DNA from: Bifidobacterium pongonis | GTDB lineage: Bacteria; Actinomycetota; Actinomycetes; Actinomycetales; Bifidobacteriaceae | Direction of reading: 5' to 3' | DNA length: 64,000 nt | Assembly (NCBI RefSeq): GCF_019331805.1 | Contig: NZ_JAHBBE010000002.1 | Coordinates: forward strand, 58,195 to 122,194 | The notes under the pieces: generated by a model | Databases searched by the model: none | What the model was told of the DNA's origin: nothing | What the model saw: the letters and a program-made list of their open reading frames with translations, nothing else | Position numbers and translations under genes: made by a program | Shown here: positions 53,329-60,622 of the stretch, one piece after another | Layout of the letters: each line of letters begins with the position of its first letter | Numbering within the stretch: the first letter of the stretch is position 1

Positions 53329-53991
53329 GTGAATCATATCGTCGTTCGTTGTGCGTGTTTCGCGTGTGGCGTGGTGGTGAATTCCTTCGCCATCGCGCTG
53401 ATCACCAAGGGCGATATGGGCACGTCCCAGATTTCGAGCGTGCCGTATGTGCTGAGCCTGCGGTTCCCGTTGAGTTTCGGTGTGATGACGTTCATCCTGA
53501 ACATGCTGTTCATCGTGTTGCAGATCGTGTTGCTGCGCCGGGATTTCCGGCCGGTGCAGTTGTTGCAGATCGTGGTCAATCTGCTGTTCAGCGCGATGAT
53601 CGACGTGAGCATGTCGCTGCTGTCGTTCCTGAACCCGACCATGCTGTGGCAGCGTCTGGCGTGCATCGTGGCCGGTTGCTGCGTCATGGGCTTCGGCATC
53701 GTGATCGAGGTCTGTCCCAATGTGCTCATGGTTCCGGGTGAGGGCGTCGTACGCGCCCTGTCGGTCGTCTCCCATGCGAAATACGGCACCACGAAGATCG
53801 TTTTCGACATCACGCTGATCGCCATCGCGGTCGTATTGTCGTTCGCCCTGTTCGGCGAATTGCGCGGCGTCGGCCTGGGAACCGTCATTTCGGCGCTATG
53901 CGTCGGTTCCGTCATCAACGGCATCAACCGGACGTTCTCGTTCCCCGAACGCATCCGCTCGCTCGCGCTGGTCACGGACCGCGATCGCTGA
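53329..53991 (+). CDS. YczE/YyaS-type five-TM membrane protein
   Basis: The product is 220 residues from a GTG at 53329 (AGAGGAG upstream). Hydrophobic helices cover most of the sequence; the conserved GDMGTSQISSVPYVLSL start, VPGEGVVRALS and KIVFDITL blocks match the YczE-like (DUF6198) family. The substrate is unknown; relatives lie next to peptide-synthesis or regulatory genes. It is the only plus-strand gene between holA and the window end and is convergent with the MATE gene. Confidence 0.8.
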   Translation: MNHIVVRCACFACGVVVNSFAIALITKGDMGTSQISSVPYVLSLRFPLSFGVMTFILNMLFIVLQIVLLRRDFRPVQLLQIVVNLLFSAMIDVSMSLLSFLNPTMLWQRLACIVAGCCVMGFGIVIEVCPNVLMVPGEGVVRALSVVSHAKYGTTKIVFDITLIAIAVVLSFALFGELRGVGLGTVISALCVGSVINGINRTFSFPERIRSLALVTDRDR

Positions 53992-54080
53992 CACCCGCAG
54001 GAGGCCGCGAGCGCCCGGAAACCGTCAGGGCGGTCCGGTGTTCGCAGGCTCATGGTTCCGGGCGTTTCGCCGTTATTCGG

Positions 54081-55466
54081 CTATTTGCCGAGCAGTTTCG
54101 GTGACAGCTTGGCGAAGAGGATGCCGGCTGTGATGGCGGAGAGAACATCCGAGATCGGTTCGGCGAGGAACACGCCCGTGGCTCCCAAGTTCGCGATATG
54201 CGGCAGGATCAGCGCCAACGGCACCAGCAGGATGATCTTGCGCAGGATCGCCAGGAACAGTGAGGGTTTCGCCTGGCCCATGCCGACGAACGCGCATTGG
54301 GTGGCGCTTTGCACGCCGAACACGCCCATGCCGCAGCTGAATAGCGGGAGCATGCGCACCACCACGTCCGTGATGTCCTGATCCGAGGTGAACAGGCCGG
54401 CGAACGTGACGGGGAACATCGCGTACGTCAGCACCATGAGACTGTTCAGGATGATCAGCGTGACGGTCGTACCCCGGTAGGCGCGGCGCACTCGTTCGAA
54501 TTTCCCGGCCCCGTAGTTGTAGCCGATGATCGGCTGCACGCCTTGTGTGGCGCCGTTCGAGAACACCCATACGAGTTGCATCAGGCTGGTGATGATGGTC
54601 ATCGCGCCCACGTACGCGTCTCCCCCGTACCGTTGCAGGCTTGAATTGAACACGACTTGGATCACGCATTCCGTCAACTGCATGATGAACGGGGAGACGC
54701 CGAGCATGAGCACGGAGCCCAGCACCCTGTCGAAACGGATGTTGCGCGGGCGCAGGCGGATCACGCTGCGCTTCGACGACAGGAATCCGACCACCCACAG
54801 TGCGGAGACGGCCTGTGCCAGCACGTTGGCGAGCGCGGCACCGTAGACACCCATGTGGAATGTGAAGATGAACAATGGGTCGAGCGCCACGGACAGCAGT
54901 GCGCCGATGAGTGTGGAGATCATGGCGATGCGGGCTTTGCCTTGGGCGGTGATGAAGGTGTTCAGGCCGAGTGCGAGTTGTACGAAGATGGTGCCTGAGA
55001 GGTATATGGAGAGGAATTGCGTGGCGTAGGGTATGGTGCTTCGGCTGGCGCCGAAGGCGAGCAGGATGGGTTCCCTGAAGGCTTGCAGGAGTGCGGGCAG
55101 TACGATGGCCATGGCGATGAGCGCGGCGACGCTTGCGCCGAGGATGCGTTCGGCTTTCGCGATGTTGCCGCGGCCGAGTTCGATGGAGGCGAGTGGTGCG
55201 CCGCCGTTGCCGATGAGCGCGGCGAATGATGATACGGCCAGGATGATTGGGAAGCATACGCCCACGCCCGTCATGGCGAGGTCGCCGACTTCGGGTATGC
55301 GTGCCAGGAACAGTCTGTCGATGATGGTGTAGAGCGCGTTGCATGCCTGTGCCACGATCGCGGGGAATGCGAGCGATACGGCCAGTCGGCCGACGGGCGC
55401 GGTTCCCAGCAGACTGTCGGATCGTTGGTTGCTTTCCCGTTGCTCCTGTTCCGTCGCGTCGGCCAT
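54081..55466 (-). CDS. MATE-family efflux transporter
   Basis: Cation-coupled multidrug exporter in the cytoplasmic membrane. The product is 461 residues from ATG 55466 (MADATEQEQ; GGGAAAGAGAG upstream), with 12 hydrophobic helices in two similar halves. MepA/NorM-like blocks: LAFPAIVAQACNALYTIIDR, GNGGAPLASIELGRGN, NGATQGVQPIIGYNYGAGKF. Part of the gene (about 54900-55330) has the same A-ending codon pattern as the tsaB-holA patch. A second open frame on the same strand (54073-55551) is its shadow. Confidence 0.92.
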   Translation of the reverse strand: MADATEQEQRESNQRSDSLLGTAPVGRLAVSLAFPAIVAQACNALYTIIDRLFLARIPEVGDLAMTGVGVCFPIILAVSSFAALIGNGGAPLASIELGRGNIAKAERILGASVAALIAMAIVLPALLQAFREPILLAFGASRSTIPYATQFLSIYLSGTIFVQLALGLNTFITAQGKARIAMISTLIGALLSVALDPLFIFTFHMGVYGAALANVLAQAVSALWVVGFLSSKRSVIRLRPRNIRFDRVLGSVLMLGVSPFIMQLTECVIQVVFNSSLQRYGGDAYVGAMTIITSLMQLVWVFSNGATQGVQPIIGYNYGAGKFERVRRAYRGTTVTLIILNSLMVLTYAMFPVTFAGLFTSDQDITDVVVRMLPLFSCGMGVFGVQSATQCAFVGMGQAKPSLFLAILRKIILLVPLALILPHIANLGATGVFLAEPISDVLSAITAGILFAKLSPKLLGK

Positions 55467-55562
55467 GTTCTCTCTTTCCCGTCTTCTCGTCTCTCGGTTG
55501 GACCGGGGCACCATTATCCTCTTGGCGGGGAGATTCGTGCCGCCGGTCCATGCCGGGTTACG

Positions 55563-56168
55563 TTAGTCGAGGATGATGCCGGCTTCGTGCATGCGTTCGC
55601 GGGCGGCGACGCCGAGCTCTTCGCTGACCGGTTCGGTCAGGTTTTCGATGACGTGCACCTCGTAGCCGAGTTTGCGCGCGTCGAGTGCGGTTTCCTTGAC
55701 GCAATGCGATTCGGCCAATCCGACCACGTCGACCCTGGTGATGCCGGCTTCGGCCAGGGCGCTCGCGAGCGTGGTGTTCGTTTGGGCCATGGCGGCGGAT
55801 TCCTCACGGGTGGGGATACGGCTGGTGTTGTCCTCGTAGCCTTCGAAACCGGAGTATGAGGGCGAGTATTGGCCTTTCTTGAAGTGGTGTTCGACCTGTA
55901 GGGCGGCGATGGCCGGATGCAGGTTCGCGTTCGGTGTGCCGGCCTTGCCGTGCACGGGCCACGTGTCCACGAAGTCCGGGTGCTGCGACCAGTGCGTGCC
56001 GGGTTCGATATGCCAGTCCTGTGTGGTGGCGATGTACGCGTAGTCGTTCCGGTGGTCGGCGACGTATCGGGCGATGCGTTCGGCTACGGCGTTGCCTCCC
56101 TGCACGCCGAGTTCGCCGCCTTCGCAGAAGGTCGGCTGCACGTCCACGATAATCAGAGCCTGTGCCAT
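55563..56168 (-). CDS. pncA: Nicotinamidase (isochorismatase-like hydrolase)
   Basis: Deamidates nicotinamide to nicotinate for NAD salvage. The product is 201 residues. The catalytic triad is visible as Asp9 (IIVDVQPTFCEGG), Lys97 or Lys98 (HHFKKGQ) and Cys156 (GLAESHCVKETALDAR); metal ligands are probably Asp51 and His53 (TTQDWH) and His73. The block before the Cys is AESHC, where ATDYC is more common. Its start overlaps the end of comEC by 16 nt. Confidence 0.9.
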   Translation of the reverse strand: MAQALIIVDVQPTFCEGGELGVQGGNAVAERIARYVADHRNDYAYIATTQDWHIEPGTHWSQHPDFVDTWPVHGKAGTPNANLHPAIAALQVEHHFKKGQYSPSYSGFEGYEDNTSRIPTREESAAMAQTNTTLASALAEAGITRVDVVGLAESHCVKETALDARKLGYEVHVIENLTEPVSEELGVAARERMHEAGIILD

Positions 56169-58087
56169 GGTTCTCTCCTTTGCGGTTGCTCTTTTCCATG
56201 CAGCTTAGCCGAGTCGGCGCGCTCCGACCCGGCCCGTCCCATTCGCGGGAACCGTGTTCGCGGTATGACACGGCTCATGTTCCGCGCCTTTAACGGGTTC
56301 GCCGTCTTCCCCTCACCCCATGCGACCCGGTTGCCGTCCGTCACCAGGCGCATGGTGTCGGCGAACCATATGCCCAGCCTGTTGCGCGGATCGCGGGTGA
56401 ACCGTCGCGCCTCCGGTTCGCCGTCTCCCCCGCCGCCCCCGTGCCTTCCACGCCCGAGCACGACGCGGATGACGGCAAGCAGCGCGGCTTCGATGCCCAC
56501 CATCGCCAACGCGCCGGCCAGCCCGTCCTTCCATGGCAGCACCGCGACATCCGCGTTGCCCAAGCCGTCGGCGACGACCTCCATCACACGCGTGCCCATG
56601 GAGGCGAGCCATGCGAGGCAGTATGCCGCATCGCCGCTGGCCCACGCGCATAGCAATGCGGCCAGTCCGAGCAGCGTCGCATAGGATACGACCGGCGCGA
56701 CCAGAAGGTTCGCCACGCAGGAAAGCACCGGCAGCTGCGGTTCCATCAGTATCTGGATCGGCATGGTCGCGTACTGCGCCGCCACGGTCATGGCGAGGGC
56801 CGACGCGATCGGCTTCGGCAGGACCTTCGAGAACGCCTCCGCCAAAGGCTTGGCCAAGGTGACGATGCCGAGCACCGCGGCGCAGGACAACGCGAAACCG
56901 TAGCTTCGCGCCATGCCGGGGCATGCCAGCAACGTTCCGATGACCGCGCAGCACAGGGCGCTCAACGCCTGCGGTCGGCGCCCCACGGCCATGGCCGCCG
57001 CACCGAACCATCCCATGACGAGCGCGCGCAGCACCGAATCGCCGGGCGCCATCAATGAGGCTAACAAGCCATAGCTTGCGGCGATGCAGCAGGCGGTAGC
57101 GACACGCGGCAGCAGGAATCGCGCGCACAGGCGCCGCACCAGCGAGGCGACGAGTACGAAATGCCCGCCCGACACCGCCATGAGATGCATGATGCCCGCG
57201 TTACGGAACGCGTCCTCCAACCGGTTCGCATAGGTTTCGTCGACCATGCCGTCCTCCCACCGCCCGTCGGACGGCACATGATCCTGGCCGAGCACGCCCA
57301 TGGTCAGCCCGGGAACCAGCACGCGCCCCTGATCGGACAACCGGGAAACCGCGTCGAAGAACCGTTCCTGCATATACGCCCGGGCGCGTTCCGGCATGGG
57401 AGGATCCCGGATGCGCTCGACCCGTGCGCCGGAACCCACGTTCAGCCATACAGGCGTGCCCCCATAGTCGGCTTCGCTCAACGTGCCCGCCATGCGGTAC
57501 GTCGCGCCGCGCAGCGTCGTCGCGCACGCACGCCCTGTGAGGAACACCCTGACCTGGCTTATGGAACGCCGTTCGACGCCCTGCAGCAATATCGATTCGA
57601 GTCTCAGCTCCGCCTGGCAGTCCGCCTCACGCACGGACGACGTCTTCAACGGCTCCACGATCCGCCCGACCGCGACGACCTCCGCCTTTCCCTCCCGCGC
57701 GCCGGCCGCGGCGGGATCATGCCATCGCACCAGCAGATGCGCCCACGCCGAGACCATGCCCACGGTCACGACCATGATCACGACCATCGCCATGACGCGC
57801 GCACCCCTGACGCGCCGGAGGAACGCCGCACCCCGTTTCGCCAAGGCAAGTCCCAAGGTGAAGCCGCCCAGAACGGCGCAGACGGGTACCAGCCAGCCGA
57901 ACGCGGACGGCACGTCGCTCCCCGACCATTCGGCTAACGGATGTTCTCCTTTGATGAGGACGGCGAACAGCGCGTCGGCGGCCAGCACCGTGGCCCACAA
58001 CGCGAGGGCCGCGGGCAGCAGCCTGCAATCCCGGCTACCCCGCTCGCGTGCCGCATCCGCATCCCCTCCCGCGCCGATCATCGTCAT
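56153..58087 (-). CDS. comEC: ComEC/Rec2 competence membrane protein, lacking the metallo-hydrolase domain
   Basis: DNA-uptake channel protein. The product is 644 residues: two N-terminal hydrophobic helices, the OB-like DUF4131 region, then the polytopic Competence domain with HLMAVSGGHFVLVASLV, the marker of the family. The frame ends with about 100 basic, hydrophilic residues; the C-terminal metallo-beta-lactamase-like domain of long ComECs (HxHxDH motif) is absent. It overlaps comEA by four bases (ATGA) and pncA by 16. Bifidobacteria are not known to be naturally competent, so the role is uncertain. Confidence 0.9.
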   Translation of the reverse strand: MTMIGAGGDADAARERGSRDCRLLPAALALWATVLAADALFAVLIKGEHPLAEWSGSDVPSAFGWLVPVCAVLGGFTLGLALAKRGAAFLRRVRGARVMAMVVIMVVTVGMVSAWAHLLVRWHDPAAAGAREGKAEVVAVGRIVEPLKTSSVREADCQAELRLESILLQGVERRSISQVRVFLTGRACATTLRGATYRMAGTLSEADYGGTPVWLNVGSGARVERIRDPPMPERARAYMQERFFDAVSRLSDQGRVLVPGLTMGVLGQDHVPSDGRWEDGMVDETYANRLEDAFRNAGIMHLMAVSGGHFVLVASLVRRLCARFLLPRVATACCIAASYGLLASLMAPGDSVLRALVMGWFGAAAMAVGRRPQALSALCCAVIGTLLACPGMARSYGFALSCAAVLGIVTLAKPLAEAFSKVLPKPIASALAMTVAAQYATMPIQILMEPQLPVLSCVANLLVAPVVSYATLLGLAALLCAWASGDAAYCLAWLASMGTRVMEVVADGLGNADVAVLPWKDGLAGALAMVGIEAALLAVIRVVLGRGRHGGGGGDGEPEARRFTRDPRNRLGIWFADTMRLVTDGNRVAWGEGKTANPLKARNMSRVIPRTRFPRMGRAGSERADSAKLHGKEQPQRREPWHRL

Positions 58088-58806
58088 ACCGTCACCTTCG
58101 CACGGATCTTCTCCAACGTCTTCGTGCCGATCCCCGACACTTCGAGCAGCTGGTCGACGCTGGAGAAACCGCCCACACGCGCACGGTAGTCGAGGATCTT
58201 CTGCGCTGTCACCGGGCCGATGCCGTTGATGGAATCAAGTTCCTCCAATGTGGCCGTATTGAGATTGATGCGCGTATCCTTCGTTTCCGCGCCCTGCGAC
58301 CCTTGGGCGTCCTGAGTCTCCTGAGTCCCCGGGTTCCGGGACTCCTGGGTTGCCTGCGGTTCCTGCGATTGCGTCTGGGCGTCCTGCGGCCGCGTCGCGC
58401 CGGATGCGGCATCGGCATCCCGCCGCGTATCCTCATACGTGCGCACGGTCGCCTGCCCCGTGGCCTGGTTCACCGCCGCATAGTTCAGGGATTGGCGCAC
58501 CAGCAACGTCAGGCTCGCGCAGGTGACGGCCACCAGCAGCAGTATGGCCGCCAACGCATGACCCGGCGTGAAACCGAGGCGGGGCGACGTCCTGCGCATG
58601 CGCTGTTCGACCGTGATATCCGCGTCCCTCGCCCTGACACCGGACAGTTCGCCCATGGATGTTTTCCGCGCGCCCGCACGGTCCGCAGGCACGGCAGGCG
58701 GGCATGGCGGCTGGAGACGCCGCTCCCTCGCACCGGCTGGCTCCTGCAGGGAGCGCAGCCTACGCGCCGCGGCATCCGCATCGATTCGTTCACGTTGAAG
58801 ACCCAT
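58084..58806 (-). CDS. comEA: ComEA-like helix-hairpin-helix DNA-binding protein
   Basis: The product is 240 residues (ATG 58806; a GTG at 58815 and an ATG at 58656 are alternatives, none with ideal spacing). An Arg-rich cytoplasmic N-terminus of about 80 residues precedes one membrane helix (LAAILLLVAVTCASLTLLV), then a Gln/Thr/Glu-rich low-complexity linker with imperfect QETQ/QDAQ repeats, and two HhH motifs at the C-terminus (INLNTATLEELDSINGIGPV; LLEVSGIGTKTLEKI). It is expected to bind double-stranded DNA outside the membrane and pass it to ComEC. Confidence 0.9.
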   Translation of the reverse strand: MGLQRERIDADAAARRLRSLQEPAGARERRLQPPCPPAVPADRAGARKTSMGELSGVRARDADITVEQRMRRTSPRLGFTPGHALAAILLLVAVTCASLTLLVRQSLNYAAVNQATGQATVRTYEDTRRDADAASGATRPQDAQTQSQEPQATQESRNPGTQETQDAQGSQGAETKDTRINLNTATLEELDSINGIGPVTAQKILDYRARVGGFSSVDQLLEVSGIGTKTLEKIRAKVTV

Positions 58807-58935
58807 ACCCTCCACAGTGGGTCATGGCGCAGGCACTGTCCAACCGTACGGCGCATGTGGTCGGAACCCCCGGAATCCGTCACGATTCCATCACAAACAA
58901 CACGAACGCCACCGACCGGCGCACGGTAGCGCAAC

Positions 58936-58979
58936 CGGTACGAAAACGGTACGAAAACGGTACGAAAACGGCATAAAAA
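58936..58979. repeat. Tandem 11-bp repeat, three copies plus a variant
   Basis: CGGTACGAAAA is repeated without gaps at 58936-58946, 58947-58957 and 58958-58968; a changed fourth copy (CGGCATAAAAA) follows and overlaps the T-run of the sstT terminator. It lies upstream of comEA. Confidence 0.9.
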
Positions 58980-59014
58980 GAGGGTGATCCGACCCATAAC
59001 GGGCCGAATCACCC
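58976..59014 (-). terminator. Terminator of sstT
   Basis: GGGTGAT.CG.CCC pairs with GGG.CG.ATCACCC with two internal mismatches; on the minus strand CTCTTTTTATG follows. Confidence 0.8.
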
Positions 59015-59060
59015 CACAGCGAACCGAACAATCGAACCGACGCACGGCGCACGCCATACG

Positions 59061-60350
59061 TCAGGCGATGCCGAGCTCCTTGCGCTCCTTCTTGGAGTAC
59101 ATGAAGTCGGGCAGCCTGCGCCCCTGCTTGATCCAGGAACGGTATTCCGCGGTGGCCGCGAACTCCACGTCGCTGGCGGAATTGACGCACGTCTCCACGG
59201 AATCCTGGATCACGCCGATGATGAAGCCGACGCCGACCACCTGCATGGCCACATCGTTGGACAAGCCGAACAGGGAGCACGCCATCGGAATGAGCAGCAG
59301 CGAACCGCCGGCAACACCGGAGGCGCCGCACGCGCCCAAAGCCGCGACCACCGACAGCACGATCGCCGCCGGCAGGGAGATCTGAATGCCCATGGTGTTC
59401 GCCGCAGCCATCGACATGATGGTGATCGTGATGGCCGCGCCGTTCATGTTGATCGTCGCACCCAGCGGAATGGACACGGAATACATGTCCTTATCCAAGC
59501 CGAGCTTCTCGCACAGCTGCATGTTGACCGGAATGTTCGCCGCGGAACTGCGGGTGAAGAACGCGGTCAGACCGGATTCCTTGTAGCAGCGGTACACCAG
59601 CGGGTACGGATTGCGGTGCAGGTAGGCGAAGATGATGGCCGGGGCGACCACCAGCACCATGAACAGCATGGTGCCCACGAGCAGCAGCAACAGGCTGCCG
59701 TACTTGGCGAACGTGGACAGGCCGTTCTCGGACACGTTCGTGAAGATAAGACCCATGATGCCGAACGGGGCGAGGTTGATGACCCAACGAATCAGCTGGG
59801 ACACGGAATCGGCCACGTTCGCCATGAAGGTCTTGCTGCTTTCGGCGGCGATGCTCTTCATCGCCAGGCCGAACAGGCACGCCCACAGCAGGATGCCGAT
59901 GTAGTTGCCGTCGATCATGGATTGGATCGGATTCGTGACGATCGCGGTGAGCATGTTCTGCGCCACTTCGCCGAGCCCCTGCGGCACCACGTCGGATTTC
60001 GCGGCCTTGCCGAGCGCCAGCGTCTGCGGGAACAGACGGCTGGCGAACACGGCCACCACGGCCGACATGAACGTGGTGAACAGGTAGAGCCACAGCACCA
60101 GGCCGAAACGCCTGTCCAGCTTGGAGCTGCCCTGGGCGAGGGCGCTCGCCACCAGCACGAACACCAGAATCGGGGCGATGGCCTTCAACGCGCTGACGAA
60201 CAGGGTGCCGAACTCGCCGATCCAGGTGGCGTTCGGAACGGTCAGCGCGAGGATCGTGCCGACGATCATGCCGATCACGATACGCAGGATCAAGGCCACG
60301 CCATTGTATTTGGCGGCGATGCCCTTGCACAGTTTCACGAGTTTATCCAT
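59061..60350 (-). CDS. sstT: Sodium:serine/threonine (dicarboxylate-type) symporter
   Basis: Sodium-driven uptake of serine and threonine. The product is 429 residues from ATG 60350 (MDKLVKLCKG); the longer frame to 60518 is unsupported. The two family motifs are clear: the serine-rich hairpin FTRSSAANIPVNMQLCEKLG and the NMNGAAITITIMSMAAANTM helix; the later GACGASGVAGGSLLLIPMAC hairpin is characteristic of SstT. Eight or so membrane helices. It is a single-gene unit between leuS and comEA. The ribosome binding site is weak. Confidence 0.9.
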   Translation of the reverse strand: MDKLVKLCKGIAAKYNGVALILRIVIGMIVGTILALTVPNATWIGEFGTLFVSALKAIAPILVFVLVASALAQGSSKLDRRFGLVLWLYLFTTFMSAVVAVFASRLFPQTLALGKAAKSDVVPQGLGEVAQNMLTAIVTNPIQSMIDGNYIGILLWACLFGLAMKSIAAESSKTFMANVADSVSQLIRWVINLAPFGIMGLIFTNVSENGLSTFAKYGSLLLLLVGTMLFMVLVVAPAIIFAYLHRNPYPLVYRCYKESGLTAFFTRSSAANIPVNMQLCEKLGLDKDMYSVSIPLGATINMNGAAITITIMSMAAANTMGIQISLPAAIVLSVVAALGACGASGVAGGSLLLIPMACSLFGLSNDVAMQVVGVGFIIGVIQDSVETCVNSASDVEFAATAEYRSWIKQGRRLPDFMYSKKERKELGIA

Positions 60351-60534
60351 AGTCTTTGTATCCGTTTCTTTCTCTCGGCCATGCGCGTGACCGTCTGCTG
60401 GCCATGCACGAACCGCAGAACATCGTAGCGGCTTTGTGTTACCGATGCGACGGATGCCCGAAGCGCAGACATCCCCATGCCAGCCCCGTTCGCACCCCCG
60501 TATGCCGTTGGGCCGCAAGGAGCCGAATCATATG

Positions 60535-60574
60535 AAAAAAGGAACGGCACCCGCACGTATGCGGATGCCGTTCC
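60535..60574 (-). terminator. Terminator of leuS
   Basis: GGAACGGCA.CCGCA pairs with TGCGG.TGCCGTTCC with one mismatch; the loop is 4 nt. On the minus strand six U follow directly. Confidence 0.9.
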
Positions 60575-60622
60575 TTGTGTTCGCTCAGGCGAATCGGCCA
60601 GACACGCCCGGAAGGCGAAGCC

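Noticed and set aside
54073..55551. 492-residue frame on the minus strand overlapping the MATE gene
   Set aside because: Different frame of the same strand, extremely Arg/His-rich; the MATE frame has the family motifs and twelve membrane helices.
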